Assembly: GCA_947568835.1 (NCBI GenBank)
Contig: OX387610.1
Span: forward strand, 14,055,001-14,119,000
Direction of reading: 5' to 3'
From: Protonemura montana
Lineage: Eukaryota > Arthropoda > Insecta > Plecoptera > Nemouridae
DNA: 64,000 nt
The position numbers and the translations under genes were made by a program. Position 1 is the first letter of the stretch, and every line of letters begins with the position of its first letter. The notes under the pieces were generated by a model. That model saw nothing but the letters and a program-made list of their open reading frames with translations, was not told the origin of the DNA and did no database searches. Shown piece after piece: positions 47,232 through 57,657 of this stretch.

Positions 47232-47760
47232 GAATGGTTTGTCGTGTTGGAAATACTGGTACTCGTGAGATCACTGGAGTTAAGCAACGATGCGCTGGGT
47301 CAGGTATTGGATGGGTGACCATCATACACATGACCAGTTCTGTTCGGGAGAGAGGTTGGAGGGATGAAAGTTAAGCAACACAGCGCTGGGTCAGGTATGG
47401 GATGGATGATCATCATACACATGACCAGTTCTGTTCGGGAGAGAGGTTGGAAGGATGAAAGTAAGTACACCAACTTCACTCGCCTTGCTTATCAACCTCT
47501 CAACAGCATGGATTTGTGGAGGAATCCTGTTGTTCGCGTTGTACCGTCCTTCGGAAGGGACGTTAAGCCGGTGGTCCCCTTGGTGCTCTTCGACAGGAGT
47601 AGGCTACGTGCCGGCACCGGGTTTCCCCTCCTCGTTTCTAGACTAGGTTAGGTTCATCATCATCCTCATCATCATCCACTCATTCACCGACGTCATTATA
47701 TTAGTGCCGCATGGCCAGATGTCAAAACAGTGCGTCGTTGAACACTACAAATCAGTAAAT
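47232..47760 (+). repeat. 5S-headed SINE, 2 tandem 5S units, full length
   Basis: The copy closest to an unexpanded element. It has a head with the best 5S match (tcgtgagatcactggagtta), two 91-bp units, one 36-bp unit, the core and a tail ending in aacactacaaatcagtaaat. Suitable as the reference structure. Confidence 0.95.
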
Positions 47761-50071
47761 CAGAGATAGCAATATTTCCATCTCACTTTTTAATTATGTT
47801 TCTGTAAAAGGGTTTTAAAAATGTCTACAAATCGGTACAGCCGTGTTAGCCTCGCTACGCTCATCCAATGACTGTAGCAGCCCAAGTTCTTAAACGGATT
47901 TTAAATTTGTTTAGAAGTCCAAATCAACTTCACAATCAATTCACTTTAAAAAGCGACCTCAAAAATTGTATATTTGTACAAAACGAATGTGTTGAATTCG
48001 TTGACAATGATAAGACACCTACAGAGCGAGAAAATACTCAACTATAGGCACCTTAACCCAGCCAAGCTAAGTTACCAAGTTAGAGAAACACACCTGCAAT
48101 TATACCGAGCACATGGCTACTTGTTGGCAACTAATTACTCGTTTAAAACAATGAGTCTTTACCGTTTGGAATGAGAACTAAGCGACCAGATCGCCAGATA
48201 TCAAAATGTTAACCTGTTTAGATGATAACCAAACCAGTGTACATAGACATTCTATATCAAGTTTCAAATGAATGCAATTCGTTGAATGCAATGCATACCC
48301 AGATACCGTGTACCTACAATGCTGGTTACAACATAATTGGGCAGTATATTTGTTCTGATAATGATATACCCATTTATCAAAACAAGACAAACCTATTTAT
48401 TTTATTGTTAACCATTGGTAAAGTGATTGGTGAAATTTTTGTTAATTCAGAATGAGTTATAACAGAGGTAATTTTGTAAATAACTTTATGGTTGGACTTC
48501 TGGTAAATGCATCACTCTTCGATAATAGAAAGTAGACATGTGTTATTTTATTAGTGGATTGGTCTCAAAAACTGTTGTAAAATTCTGTAAGTTAAATCAA
48601 AATTCTAAATGATCGAGTAAAAAGTTGTCAGTTGGAAAGACTGATCTGAGATTATCTCACGTAACCAGGCTAGCCGGTCAGTAGAATCGAACCCAAGACC
48701 TCTCGCTTTAGAGCAAAGCAGACAATATCTCGCTTTTACTGTCTTATACCATGTTGAGTGTTGGGTGAAAGGCTAGACAGACGGACAATATCTTGAGATG
48801 ACAGGCTCATTTTGGGAAATTGAGAACAATGTATTTTTGAGATGCGTTTTTTTTGTGCAAATTTTTCACCTATTTTTACTTGAATTTGGATTAATTTTAA
48901 AAATACAATGCAAAACTTAGTTTCGGTGAATATTTATTCATCTGTAGACTTGAATATGCCCGTGATTTGTGATAAAATTACACAATTTATACAATGTTTT
49001 GAATAATTAGGATTGACATAAACATTCAGTTTCTTCAGGCGACCCACTTAAAAACGAAATTGACCCAATAATAATCATACCGAAATCAAAATCGCTATTT
49101 TAAAGAGTTGATATGCATAAATGCAAAAACCCCTCGACATCAAATCTTCGTTGAATTAAAATCTCACATTTCTAAGCCGAGTTAATCTATTTGATGACCA
49201 AACATTTTTCAAACAAGAAATTCTTCTCTGTGAACATTTTGTAAGTAAAGTCAAGTCTTGCACCGTACTTAGCCAAGACTAAGACTGATCCAATTTCTTA
49301 CAACCCGCCGTGCAGACGTCTCCACGACTCAAGCTATTCCATGTAATTTCTTTACTCAAAACGAAGCTAAAAAAACGCTCCGTTCATTAGCATCATTATG
49401 AATGCCTCTTTCACATTACACAGACAGCAATGTTATTTTTCATGCTTTCACACACAAAAAAAACACTATGAGTTAAATATCTGAAATAAAACTCAGTACT
49501 TTTGGGATTGAAAATTATTACAGCCAAGTGATCTGAATTGAAAATCTCCTAATGGTTATTATCGTGTGCTCTAAGCTTTAAATTGTGAACTTTACCAATA
49601 AAGATCCTATCGAAACGAATATAATGTTCGCAATAAAACCAAATAAAAGACCCACGTATTTATTCTTTCTGATAATTTCATATTCCGAAGGAGCACGAGA
49701 CATAATTCATCGTGTAAGGGGATGAACGAGGGATGTTGAACGGGAGTTGAAAGGGGGTTGAAAGGGGTTGAAAGGGATGCCCAATATTTTATGGGCTGTT
49801 GGAAGTTTTATTTCTGGATTCACCATCAGAATTTTGAACTAGAAACGTAGGTTTTTAACGCGAGGGCAAAACGCGGCCCGCTCTTCTCTAGTACCGGCTG
49901 GTAACGCAATAAGAAGCGATGCTAGAATTGATCGGTAAGAAACTTTGATATTCTTGCAAGTCTTTCTTAGACAGTGCGACCACTCATCTATTTTTTTTTT
50001 TGCTAATTTTTTGGATATCCGTACAAACAAGAAGACATTATAAATGTATAGCAATGGTTAAATTAGCGATT
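47761..50071. other. Non-coding stretch with a tRNA-like relic
   Basis: At about 48675-48735, read on the minus strand, aagcgagaggtcttgggttc and gattctactgacc resemble the variable loop and T-arm of a tRNA, probably a SINE relic. At 49892-49934 a 43-base open segment sits between an acceptor-like ctcttctctag and a donor-like gtaaga, but it is too short to call. A gttgaaaggg repeat lies near 49740. Confidence 0.35.
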
Positions 50072-50142
50072 TTAAAAATATAACTGCCAGTTAAAGACTA
50101 ATCTCCATGGTGACAGCAAATCATGTACTTTTATTTGCATCT
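50072..50142. repeat. Short dispersed repeat (ccatggtgacagc)
   Basis: Partner of 44525-44592. A nearby ttgccatagcaac resembles an RFX X-box but is probably chance. Confidence 0.45.
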
Positions 50143-50529
50143 TAAATCTCGGTTTCTTATTTTACCCAGGCCTGGTATTACAATTATCTTAACTCCTGTG
50201 TAAAGTGGGAGTTTAATTAATTGCCATAGCAACAATTAATCACAAGCAGTGAAATTCAGCTGTTTCTGAAAGTTAAGAACTCCACTCTGAGTTGAACATT
50301 ATTTTAATCCCAGGGCTAAACATACTAAAAGGGGTCCTCGGTTTATTGACCTCTCCTTTCAATAACAATTGAAAATTGGGATCAATTTTTTAACGTCCAG
50401 TTAAAAAGATAACAGGAGGTTAAGATGTAAAGAAAAGTATCCGATTGAATGAATCTTACCTTGGATATTATTCTGTAATTTACAGTTTTCTTTTTAATTA
50501 GAGAAATTATAAACTGAGTTTTTTTAATA

Positions 50530-50612
50530 TATGAACACTTTACCCTCTCAAAAATTGATGCCCAAAAGGGGATCAATTTTTGAGACGGTTCTAGTGTTGA
50601 TAATAATAAAAT
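50530..50612. repeat. Solo hairpin of the tRNA-like element
   Basis: Consists almost only of the two arms (aacactttaccctctcaaaa and ttttgagacggttctagtg) joined by tgatgcccaaaaggggatca. No tRNA-like unit remains. It matches an internally deleted copy kept as a simple fold-back. Confidence 0.88.
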
Positions 50613-51051
50613 ACCATCTATAATTTGCTACCAAAACAATCGTTGTTCAGGCACTTTAAATATTTAAGTGTGACAGATTGCTAGGAATCACAGAAGAATC
50701 TGTCAAATCAGAACATATAGACGTTCAACTGTGATATCCATGTAAGTTATGTTGCCATCTTTACCAGTAAATCCACCAGTAAAAAAAATCAAAACATATT
50801 TTTCACAGATTTTTTACGATAATTCGTTTTAACAAACATAAAACTTGACAAGCCCTTCACAAAAAAAGCACACAGCGAAGCTTTTTGCAGATAAACGCAA
50901 AGAATCGCAACATTTTGACAGTTTTCCCATGATTTAGAAAACATGGTAGTTTCACACATTTTCAAGGCGCTACAATATTTTTACGATTCATGGTGAAAAC
51001 TTCGTTTTAAAATGGGTCGTAAAATCAGGGAATAGCAAAATCATCACAGAG
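50613..51051. other. Non-coding stretch
   Basis: AT-rich; nothing seen. Confidence 0.5.
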
Positions 51052-51494
51052 ATTGGCTGGGACCTGGCTAGGACCTGGCTAGGACCTGGATAGGACCTGG
51101 CTAGGACCTGGCTAGGACCTGGCTAGGACCTGGCTAGGACCTGGCTGGGACCTGGGTGGGACCTGGCTAGGACCTGGCTGGGACCTGGGTGGGACCTGGC
51201 TTGGACCTGGCTTGGACCTGGCTAGAACCTGGCTAGGACCTGGCTAGGACCTGGTTAGGACCTGGCTGGGACCTGGCTAGGACCTGGCTAGGAGCTGGCT
51301 AGGACCTGGCTAGGACCTGGCAGGGACCTGGGGTGGGACCTGGCTTGGACCTGGCTTGGACCTGGCTTGGACCTGGCTTGGACCTGGCTTTGACCTGGCT
51401 AGGACTTGGCTAGGACCTGGCAGGGGCCTAGCAGAGACCTGGCAGGGGCCTAGCTGCGACCTGGCTAGGACCTAGCAGGGACCTGGCAGGGACA
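51052..51494. repeat. 11-bp minisatellite (ggacctggcta)
   Basis: About 40 copies of ggacctggcta with common variants (ggacctgggtg, ggacctggctt, ggacctggcag), arranged in small blocks of like variants. It lies in intron 1 of the BAIAP2-like gene, about 0.75-1.2 kb from its start exon. Confidence 0.95.
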
Positions 51495-51507
51495 GTGCTC
51501 GGGTTAG

Positions 51508-51814
51508 GCGATAGATCTTCCCAAGAAAGCATCGTGGTCTTGTTCGATGCCCGGCTATAGTCGAAATTTGGAAGCTCCAAGCGAGGATTTCGCGGCAATG
51601 GCAATAAAAAGAACGTATAGAGAATTGCTATGGTGATAAATTTGTAGAGTTAGCGGATTTTCGAGCTTCTTTCGCTGAGTTTTACGTTCAGCTTGTGTGG
51701 CAGGGTGGAATCATTGATGGAATGGATGAAATGTTGATCTGGTTTTCTACTAAAACTACTAGATTTTTATATTTTTGTGTGATGCCGTTTCCGTGGACGA
51801 GTCAGAAATTTTAG
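51508..51814 (+). CDS. Two overlapping coding-like frames, uncertain
   Basis: Just after the minisatellite, one frame runs 51508-51636 and contains DLPKKASWSCSMPGYSRN and EAPSEDFAAMAIKRTYRELL. Another frame continues to 51814 with VELADFRASFAEFYVQLVWQ and GGIIDGMDEM. Both read like protein, but they are in different frames and each ends in a stop, with no good splice junction between them. This could be a decayed host gene, a spliced gene with a boundary I missed, or chance. Confidence 0.2.
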
Positions 51815-52223
51815 AAAAAATAATTTTTTCTTGTTTTAAACAGTTTGTAAATGCTTTTCCGCTCATGTATATATTTTGGTCGGATGATTTCGAGGTTTTT
51901 GAATTGTTTTTACAAAATTTGCATAAACAATGACATTTCATTTGACGAGGCACCAAAATATCAGCAGCAATTGTAAATAGTCAACCAATTTTGACTGATT
52001 GCTGATAATTTATCGAGTCAACATTCCCGAAATGTTATAAAAACTCATTGAAATTGACTTTCGCTGAATGATGTACCTACTGAATAATAATTTATTTGCT
52101 ATATGTAATTTCTCGAGTGAAAAATCCGGGGGATACAGAAAAAAAAAGTTAAAAAAGCTCACAAACTTTTATATATAAAAAAAATTATAAAAAAACTACT
52201 CTTCCTTGTTGTCATTTCTTTAC

Positions 52224-52268
52224 CTTGTAAATTCCGTCCACCAGTTTGGTAATTTCTTCGGTCTCCAT
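52224..52268 (-). CDS. BAIAP2/IRSp53-family I-BAR gene, start exon
   Basis: Minus-strand ATG at 52268 in a gccatgg context begins METEEITKLVDGIYK and ends at a donor (gtaaag). Human BAIAP2 begins with a comparable short exon ending ...RLTENVYK and BAIAP2L1 with ...RLTESTYR, both followed directly by the EQFNP segment that matches the exon at 13536 (from memory). Exon length is 45 bases, phase 0, as needed to join it. Together the two exons give the first 40 residues of an I-BAR domain, which in this family dimerises, binds PI(4,5)P2-rich membrane and drives protrusions. A CG-rich block 0.5 kb upstream is the likely promoter. Confidence 0.8.
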
Positions 52269-52789
52269 GGCTTAGTTTTACTCCAAGGTGTAAACTTCCC
52301 AAGATAATTAGAAATCACTGAAACATCACTTAGAATAACGGTCACTGCACTTGCTTGTTTTACACCCGGCAAGTTAGATCAATTACCAATCAATCAAATT
52401 GCCAAACCGTCTTGCAATCCACTATGATTTAAAACACCGGGAAAAATCGGAATCTATAATTAGATTGTCCAATTTAACGTCAATTTCTTTTAGAACGTTT
52501 TTTTTTTTTAGTAAAAACAAATAAAACGCTTTATCGCTGAACTATTTAACTGTAATTTTTTAATTATTGATGTATAGTTTCAGAAAAAAATTGCGAATCG
52601 CATCTAAAACTAGATATATTCTCAAAAAAAAACGCAAAATTCACTTCTATCAATGTCAAAAACGCGATATTTTAAACACTAAAAACAACTAATAAACATA
52701 AACACACTTAAACTAATTTAATTAGTGACCTAATTATATATCTATCAAATAAAACAGTCGAATATTTATACAACTGAAAGCCAAAAATA

Positions 52790-52985
52790 AAAACACCATT
52801 CGGTAAAGATCGCGGCACTATGATCGCGACGTTTCGCAGGGCGTCGTGGAGGCGTCGATAATGCGGGCGTCGCGTTCAAAGGACGTCGGCAGACTGAAGC
52901 AGCGACGAGAGCGTCGGACGGTCTCTGGCTAGCGGGACGGCCGATCGACAATGTTGCTAGTGCGACGATTGGCGGTCTTGTTAGA
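52790..52985 (-). promoter_or_regulatory. CG-rich promoter-like block of the BAIAP2-like gene
   Basis: A dense run of cg (gcgtcg, gacgtc, gatcgcg) in AT-rich DNA, 0.5-0.7 kb upstream of the start exon on the same strand. This is the position expected of a CpG-rich promoter and leader. No TATA box was seen. The 61-codon frame inside it is probably composition only. Confidence 0.45.
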
Positions 52986-53135
52986 GAAAGTCGCGTGCTA
53001 GGATGGACATAGCATGTTCTGAGATGATCATGAGTGGTATGTTTGTTTTTTTGTTAAAATTATTACTATGATGCTAGTTTGTTTGTCGTTAAATTTGGGT
53101 TGAATTGTAAAAATGTGTTATTTAAGATCATATTT
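52986..53135. other. Non-coding stretch
   Basis: Nothing seen. Confidence 0.4.
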
Positions 53136-53462
53136 GTATTTTATTATTAACAACACTATAACCGTCTCAAAAATTGATGCCCAAACGCGGACTCGAACCC
53201 CGATCTCCACCTGTCGCGGGTGTTGCTCACAGCCTCATGGTTCTACTCCTTGGAGAACTGTCATTCTCATCAAATACACTAAAATTGTCTCAAAAAGCCA
53301 GTGTCCAAATAGCTCAATTGGTTAGAGCAACACCGGAGACAGGTGGAGATCGGGGTTCGAGTCCGCGTTTGGCCATCAATTTTTGAGACGGTTATACATT
53401 TGTTAATAATAAAATACCCCGCGCATTGCAAGCGTTTGCAATTTAAATACAGATTTCATCCT
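53136..53462 (+). repeat. Composite head-to-head tRNA-like element
   Basis: A minus-oriented 3' half (arm, B box, one partial unit) meets, at about 53230, a complete plus-oriented copy with head (ttctactccttggagaactg), one A-box unit, B box, arm and tail hairpin. The two halves are inverted and can fold over more than 90 bp. Confidence 0.88.
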
Positions 53463-54040
53463 AATCATATTTGTTGCTTGCTTTAAATTTATTTTGACCC
53501 GTTAAGGTAATTTCATGCAAATATACAAATTACACGATTTTTTTAAAGTAATAACGGTCAGATCCATTTAGCAAAATTTAAGCTTCGCCCCCATTATTTT
53601 GGGGTCAACCACCCCCTGTAAATCTGAAAACACGGCCATGTAATTGATTGATTAACTCTAAAGATACAAAATTAATCGTTGCTTTGTGAATCCGGCCAGA
53701 GGCAAGGTGAATTATCTTTTAGTAGGTCAAAGGCAATGAAAAGTATTTAAAATGTGATATTGACTAAACAAAGCAGACGAGGAAACGGATATTTTTTTAT
53801 AACCTAAATTACAAAATCAATAATTTTAATGAGCTAAGAAAATATATGGGTATCCTTGATAAGAGTTCATTTTTGGAGCGTGATGGCTTTTGATAGAAGC
53901 ATAAAAGCGAAAGATGGACAATGTTTGACCCAAATTTAATAATTTCCTTCAATGAACTCGAATGTTGATATTTAAATTTGCCATTACGTGTATTTGTCTT
54001 AAATAATTGGCTTTATAATACCAATTTTAGTTAAGATAGT
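53463..54040. other. Non-coding stretch
   Basis: Nothing seen. Confidence 0.5.
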
Positions 54041-55468
54041 TAATTGGTGTTTAACGACGCACTGTTTTGTCATCTGGCCATGCGGCACTGGTCTAATGGT
54101 GTCAGTGAATGAGTGGTTGATGATGAGGATGATGATAAACCTAACCTAGCATACAAAGGAGGAAGGAAACCCGGTGCCGGCACGTAGCCTACTCCTGTCG
54201 AAGACCAAGGGGACCACCGGCTTAACGTCCCTTCCGAAGGACGGTACAACACGAACAACAGGATTCCTCCACAAATCCATGCTGTCGAGAGGTTGATAAG
54301 CAAGGCGAGTGAAGTTGCTGTCGAGAGGTTGATAAGCAAGACGAGTGAAGTTGCTGTCGAGAGGTTGATAAGCAAGACGAGTGAAGTTGATGTCGAGAGG
54401 TTGATAAGCAAGGCTAGTGAAGTTGATGTTGAGAGGTTGATAAGCAAGGCGAGTGAAGTTGCTGTCGAGAGGTTGATAAGCAAGGCGAGTGAAGTTGCTG
54501 TTGAGAGGTTGATAAGCAAGGCGAGTGAAGTTACTGTCGAGAGGTTGATGAGCAAGGCGAGTGAAGTTGCTGTCGAGAGGTTGATAAGCAAGGCGAGTGA
54601 AGTTGCTGTTGAGAGGTTGATAAGCAAGGCGAGTGAAGTTGCTGTCGAGAGGTTGATAAGCAAGGCGAGTGAAGTTGCTGTCGAGAGGTTGATGAGCAAG
54701 GCGAGTGAAGTTGCTGTCGAGAGGTTGATAAGCAAGGCGAGTGAAGTTGCTGTCGAGAGGTTGATAAGCAAGGCGAGTGAAGTTGCTGTCGAGAGGTTGA
54801 TAAGCAAGGCGAGTGAAGTTGCTGTCGAGAGGTTGATAAGCAAGGCGAGTGAAGTTGCTGTCGAGAGGTTGATAAGCAAGGCGAGTGAAGTTGCTGTCGA
54901 GAGGTTGATAAGCAAGGCAAGTGAAGTTGCTGTCGAGAGGTTGATAAGCAAGGTGAGTGAAGTTGCTGTCGAGAGGTTGATAAGCAAGGTGAGTGAAGTT
55001 GCTGTCGAGAGGTTGATAAGCAAGGCGAGTGAAGTTGCTGTCGAGAGGTTGATAAGCAAGGTGAGTGAAGTTGCTGTCGAGAGGTTGATAAGCAAGGCGA
55101 GTGAAGTTGCTGTCGAGAGGTTGATGAGCAAGGCGAGTGAAGTTGCTGTTGAGAGGTTGATAAGCAAGGCGAGTGAAGTTGCTGTCGAGAGGTTGATAAG
55201 CAAGGCGAGTGAAGTTGCTGTTGAGAGGTTGATGAGCAAGGCGAGTGAAGTTGATGTTGAGAGGTTGATGAGCAAGGCGAGTGAAGTTGCTGTCGAGAGG
55301 TTGATAAGCAAGGCGAGTGAATTTGCTGTCGAGAGGTTGATAAGCAAGGCGAGTGAAGTTGCTGTCGAGAGGTTGATAAGCAAGGCGAGTGAAGTTGCTG
55401 TTTAGAGGTTGATAAGCAAGGCGAGTGAACTTGCTGTTGCGAGGTTGATGAGCAAGGCGAGTAAAGGA
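54041..55468 (-). repeat. 5S-headed SINE derivative, 36-bp array (about 33 copies)
   Basis: Minus-strand copy. The 3' end ggtgtttaacgacgc, tail and Deu-like core are followed by about 1.18 kb of a 36-bp unit (gtcgagaggttgataagcaa, then ggcgagtgaagttgct). Differences are almost all single substitutions (gttgag, gatgag, gttgat), some shared by neighbouring units. No 5S unit is present. The frames of 313 to 437 codons across it are open on both strands only because 36 is a multiple of three. Confidence 0.95.
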
Positions 55469-55953
55469 TCATCCCCTGAAGTGGTTATTCATTAAATAAT
55501 AACAAATAAATTGGATGATTGATAAAAATGTATACATTTCCGTGTCCTTTAATTGTTACATTTGAACCCTTGGAACAAATTGCTGGTAGCGACCAATTTC
55601 CTTGATGAAGAGTTCTGAAGAAATCTTGTAAGACATGTGGACTGATCTTAATTACCTCTTGACATGCACCCTTCGTACACGAAGAAGTAATAGTTGTAAG
55701 ACTTCATTTGAATGTCAATTTGTCTCAGATTAATAAAGATCAAATTAATAACTGCTTCGTGTTTGGGTATCTTTTATTAGATGAGCGAGTCCCAGGGTTA
55801 TTCGTGTGCTTGTTTTGCGAAATTCATTTCGAGCCAAATAAAACTAAAAATGTATTCCATCTTAGAAAAAAAAAAATAAAAAAAAAAAACAGATGAAGGC
55901 CAACTATAGTCCATTTCGATGAAAGATTGTAACATTTCTATGCCAGTAATACT
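55469..55953. other. Non-coding stretch
   Basis: No gene seen. A-rich runs near 55865. Confidence 0.5.
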
Positions 55954-56777
55954 GAACGGTTTGGCGTGTTGGAAACACAGGTCCTCGTGAGATCACTGAA
56001 GTTAAGCATCACTGCGCTGAGTCAGGTATTGGATGGGTGACCATCATACACATGACCAGTTCTGTTCGGGAGAGAGGTTGGAGGGATGAAAGTTAAGCAA
56101 CACAGCGCTGAGTGAGGTATTGGATGGGTGACCATCATACACATGACCAGTTCTGTTTGGGAGAGAGGCTGCAGGGATGAAAGTTAAGCAACATTGCGCT
56201 GAGTCAGGTATTGGATAGGGGACCATCATACACATGACTAGTTCTGTTCGGGAGAGAGGCTGTAGGGATGAAAGTTAAGCAACACTGCGCTGAGTCAGGT
56301 ATTGGATGGGTGACCATCATACACATAACCAGTTCTGTTCGGGAGAGAGGTTGGAGGGATGAAAGTTAAGCAACACTGCGCTGAGTCAGGTATGGGATAG
56401 GTGACCATCATACATATGACCAGTTCTGTTCGGGAGAGAGGCTGTAGGGATGAAAGTTAAGCAACACTGCGCTGAGTCAGGTATTGGATGGGTGACCATC
56501 ATACACATGACCAGTTCTGTTTGGGAGAGAGGCTGCAGGGATGAAAGTTAAGCAACACTGCGCTGAGTCAGGTATGGGATAGGTGACCATCATACATATG
56601 ACCAGTTCTGTTCGGGAGAGAGGTTGGAGGGATGAAAGTTAGTACAGCAACTTCACTCGCCTTGCTTATCAACCTCTCGACAGCATGGATTTGTGGAGGA
56701 ATCCTGTTGTACGTGTTGTACTGTCCTTCGGAAGGGACGTTAAACCTTCTTGGCTAGGCTAGGTTCATTATCATCCC
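55954..56777 (+). repeat. 5S-headed SINE, 7 tandem 5S units, core deletion
   Basis: Head gaacggtttggcgtgttgg, seven 91-bp units and one 36-bp unit. The core jumps from gggacgttaaacc to ttcttggctaggc, dropping about 75 bases, and the tail is cut short. Unit variants (gaggctgcaggg, gaggctgtaggg, gaggttggaggg) are interleaved rather than clustered, suggesting multi-unit duplications. Confidence 0.93.
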
Positions 56778-57308
56778 GAGATCAAGCAATGTCACATGCT
56801 CAGTCGAACACACAGATTTCCCCTCGTGCAAACTCGGGGTGCACCGGAGCAGCCAGTCGAATACGTCAATAAATCCAAATTTAGCGAATATATTTCAAAT
56901 AACCGAACAAATAACGCAAAGTGCAGACGGCAATTATTCGATTGGCAGAACTTTTGCAAATTCGCAAATTGTCTTGCATTTTTTGCAGTTTCAACAAAAA
57001 TAAAGCACAAAGCAACATCCGTCTTCGAGTTACAGTCAAGAAATTCTGTCGAGTCAATAAAAAACATAATTTCGCCTTGCAATACAAAAAACAAAATCAA
57101 GTCAGAATCACATGGATTGCTGGATATTAGTTTCCGGTAGACAGTGAAAAATCACGTGGGGTCCGAATTAAGAAGCCTAAATTGTTCCCTTATTTTCTGT
57201 ATGGTTAAAGAAGCAAACTAAACCATGACTCAACCTAATCACGTCACTTTTAATTATTTTTTTTTTTTAATGATGTCAGTGCCGCCATGTTGGAATTGAA
57301 TTTCTACA
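56778..57308. other. Stretch with several open frames but no clear gene
   Basis: A 114-codon plus-strand frame (56796-57140) overlaps three other open frames on both strands. The low stop density is shared by all frames, no splice sites frame any of them and no family is recognised, so I do not call a gene. Confidence 0.35.
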
Positions 57309-57657
57309 CCTCTCAAAGCAGAAGTCTGTTTTGAATTCGGGAGGTCCCAGGTTCGATCCTGGTGGCTGGCTATCCTAGGGAGGTCCCAGGTTCGATCCTG
57401 GTGGCTGGCTATCCTGGGAAAGTCCCAGGTTCGATCCTGGTTGTGGTATTCCGCAATTTGCAACAACTACTCCAGGCAAGCGCCGGGATAGTCCCTAGAT
57501 ACCAAAGAACACGACCGCTTCCTTTTCTCATTCCTTACTGTTATTATTCTATTTTTATTCTGACTACTAATTGCCATTCACCATCCTCGTCCTTATCATC
57601 ACCCTTCAAGATCATCATCATCATGACCTCCTGACAAATATCAAAACAGTGCGTCAA
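57309..57657 (+). repeat. tRNA-related SINE with triple B-box unit
   Basis: Contains three tandem 39-bp units, each with the self-complementary T-arm-like tcccaggttcgatcctgg (motif starts 57344, 57383, 57422), which includes a B-box match (ggttcgatcc). A body follows, then a tail with ttcaagatcatcatcatcat and caaaacagtgcgtcaacg. The tail resembles that of the 5S-headed SINE, suggesting use of the same LINE machinery. A second copy of the 3' end lies at 59168-59267. Confidence 0.8.

Larger units (their letters stand above)
13612..52223 (-). other. Intron 1 of the BAIAP2-like gene (38.6 kb)
   Basis: Inferred from the start exon at 52224-52268 and the second exon at 13536-13611, which join in frame. 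The donor is gtaaag and the acceptor gttttcttgcag. The intron holds most of the repeat arrays in this window and a two-exon gene on the opposite strand. An additional unrecognised exon inside it cannot be excluded. Confidence 0.75.

Noticed and set aside
54070-55472. Frames of 313 to 437 codons, open on both strands
   Set aside because: They run through the 36-bp array. The unit is a multiple of three without stops in those frames, and the same unit occurs singly inside SINE copies elsewhere. No leader, splice or family support.
56796-57140. 114-codon plus-strand frame
   Set aside because: Three other frames on both strands are open over the same bases, there are no splice sites or family match, and the low stop density is compositional.
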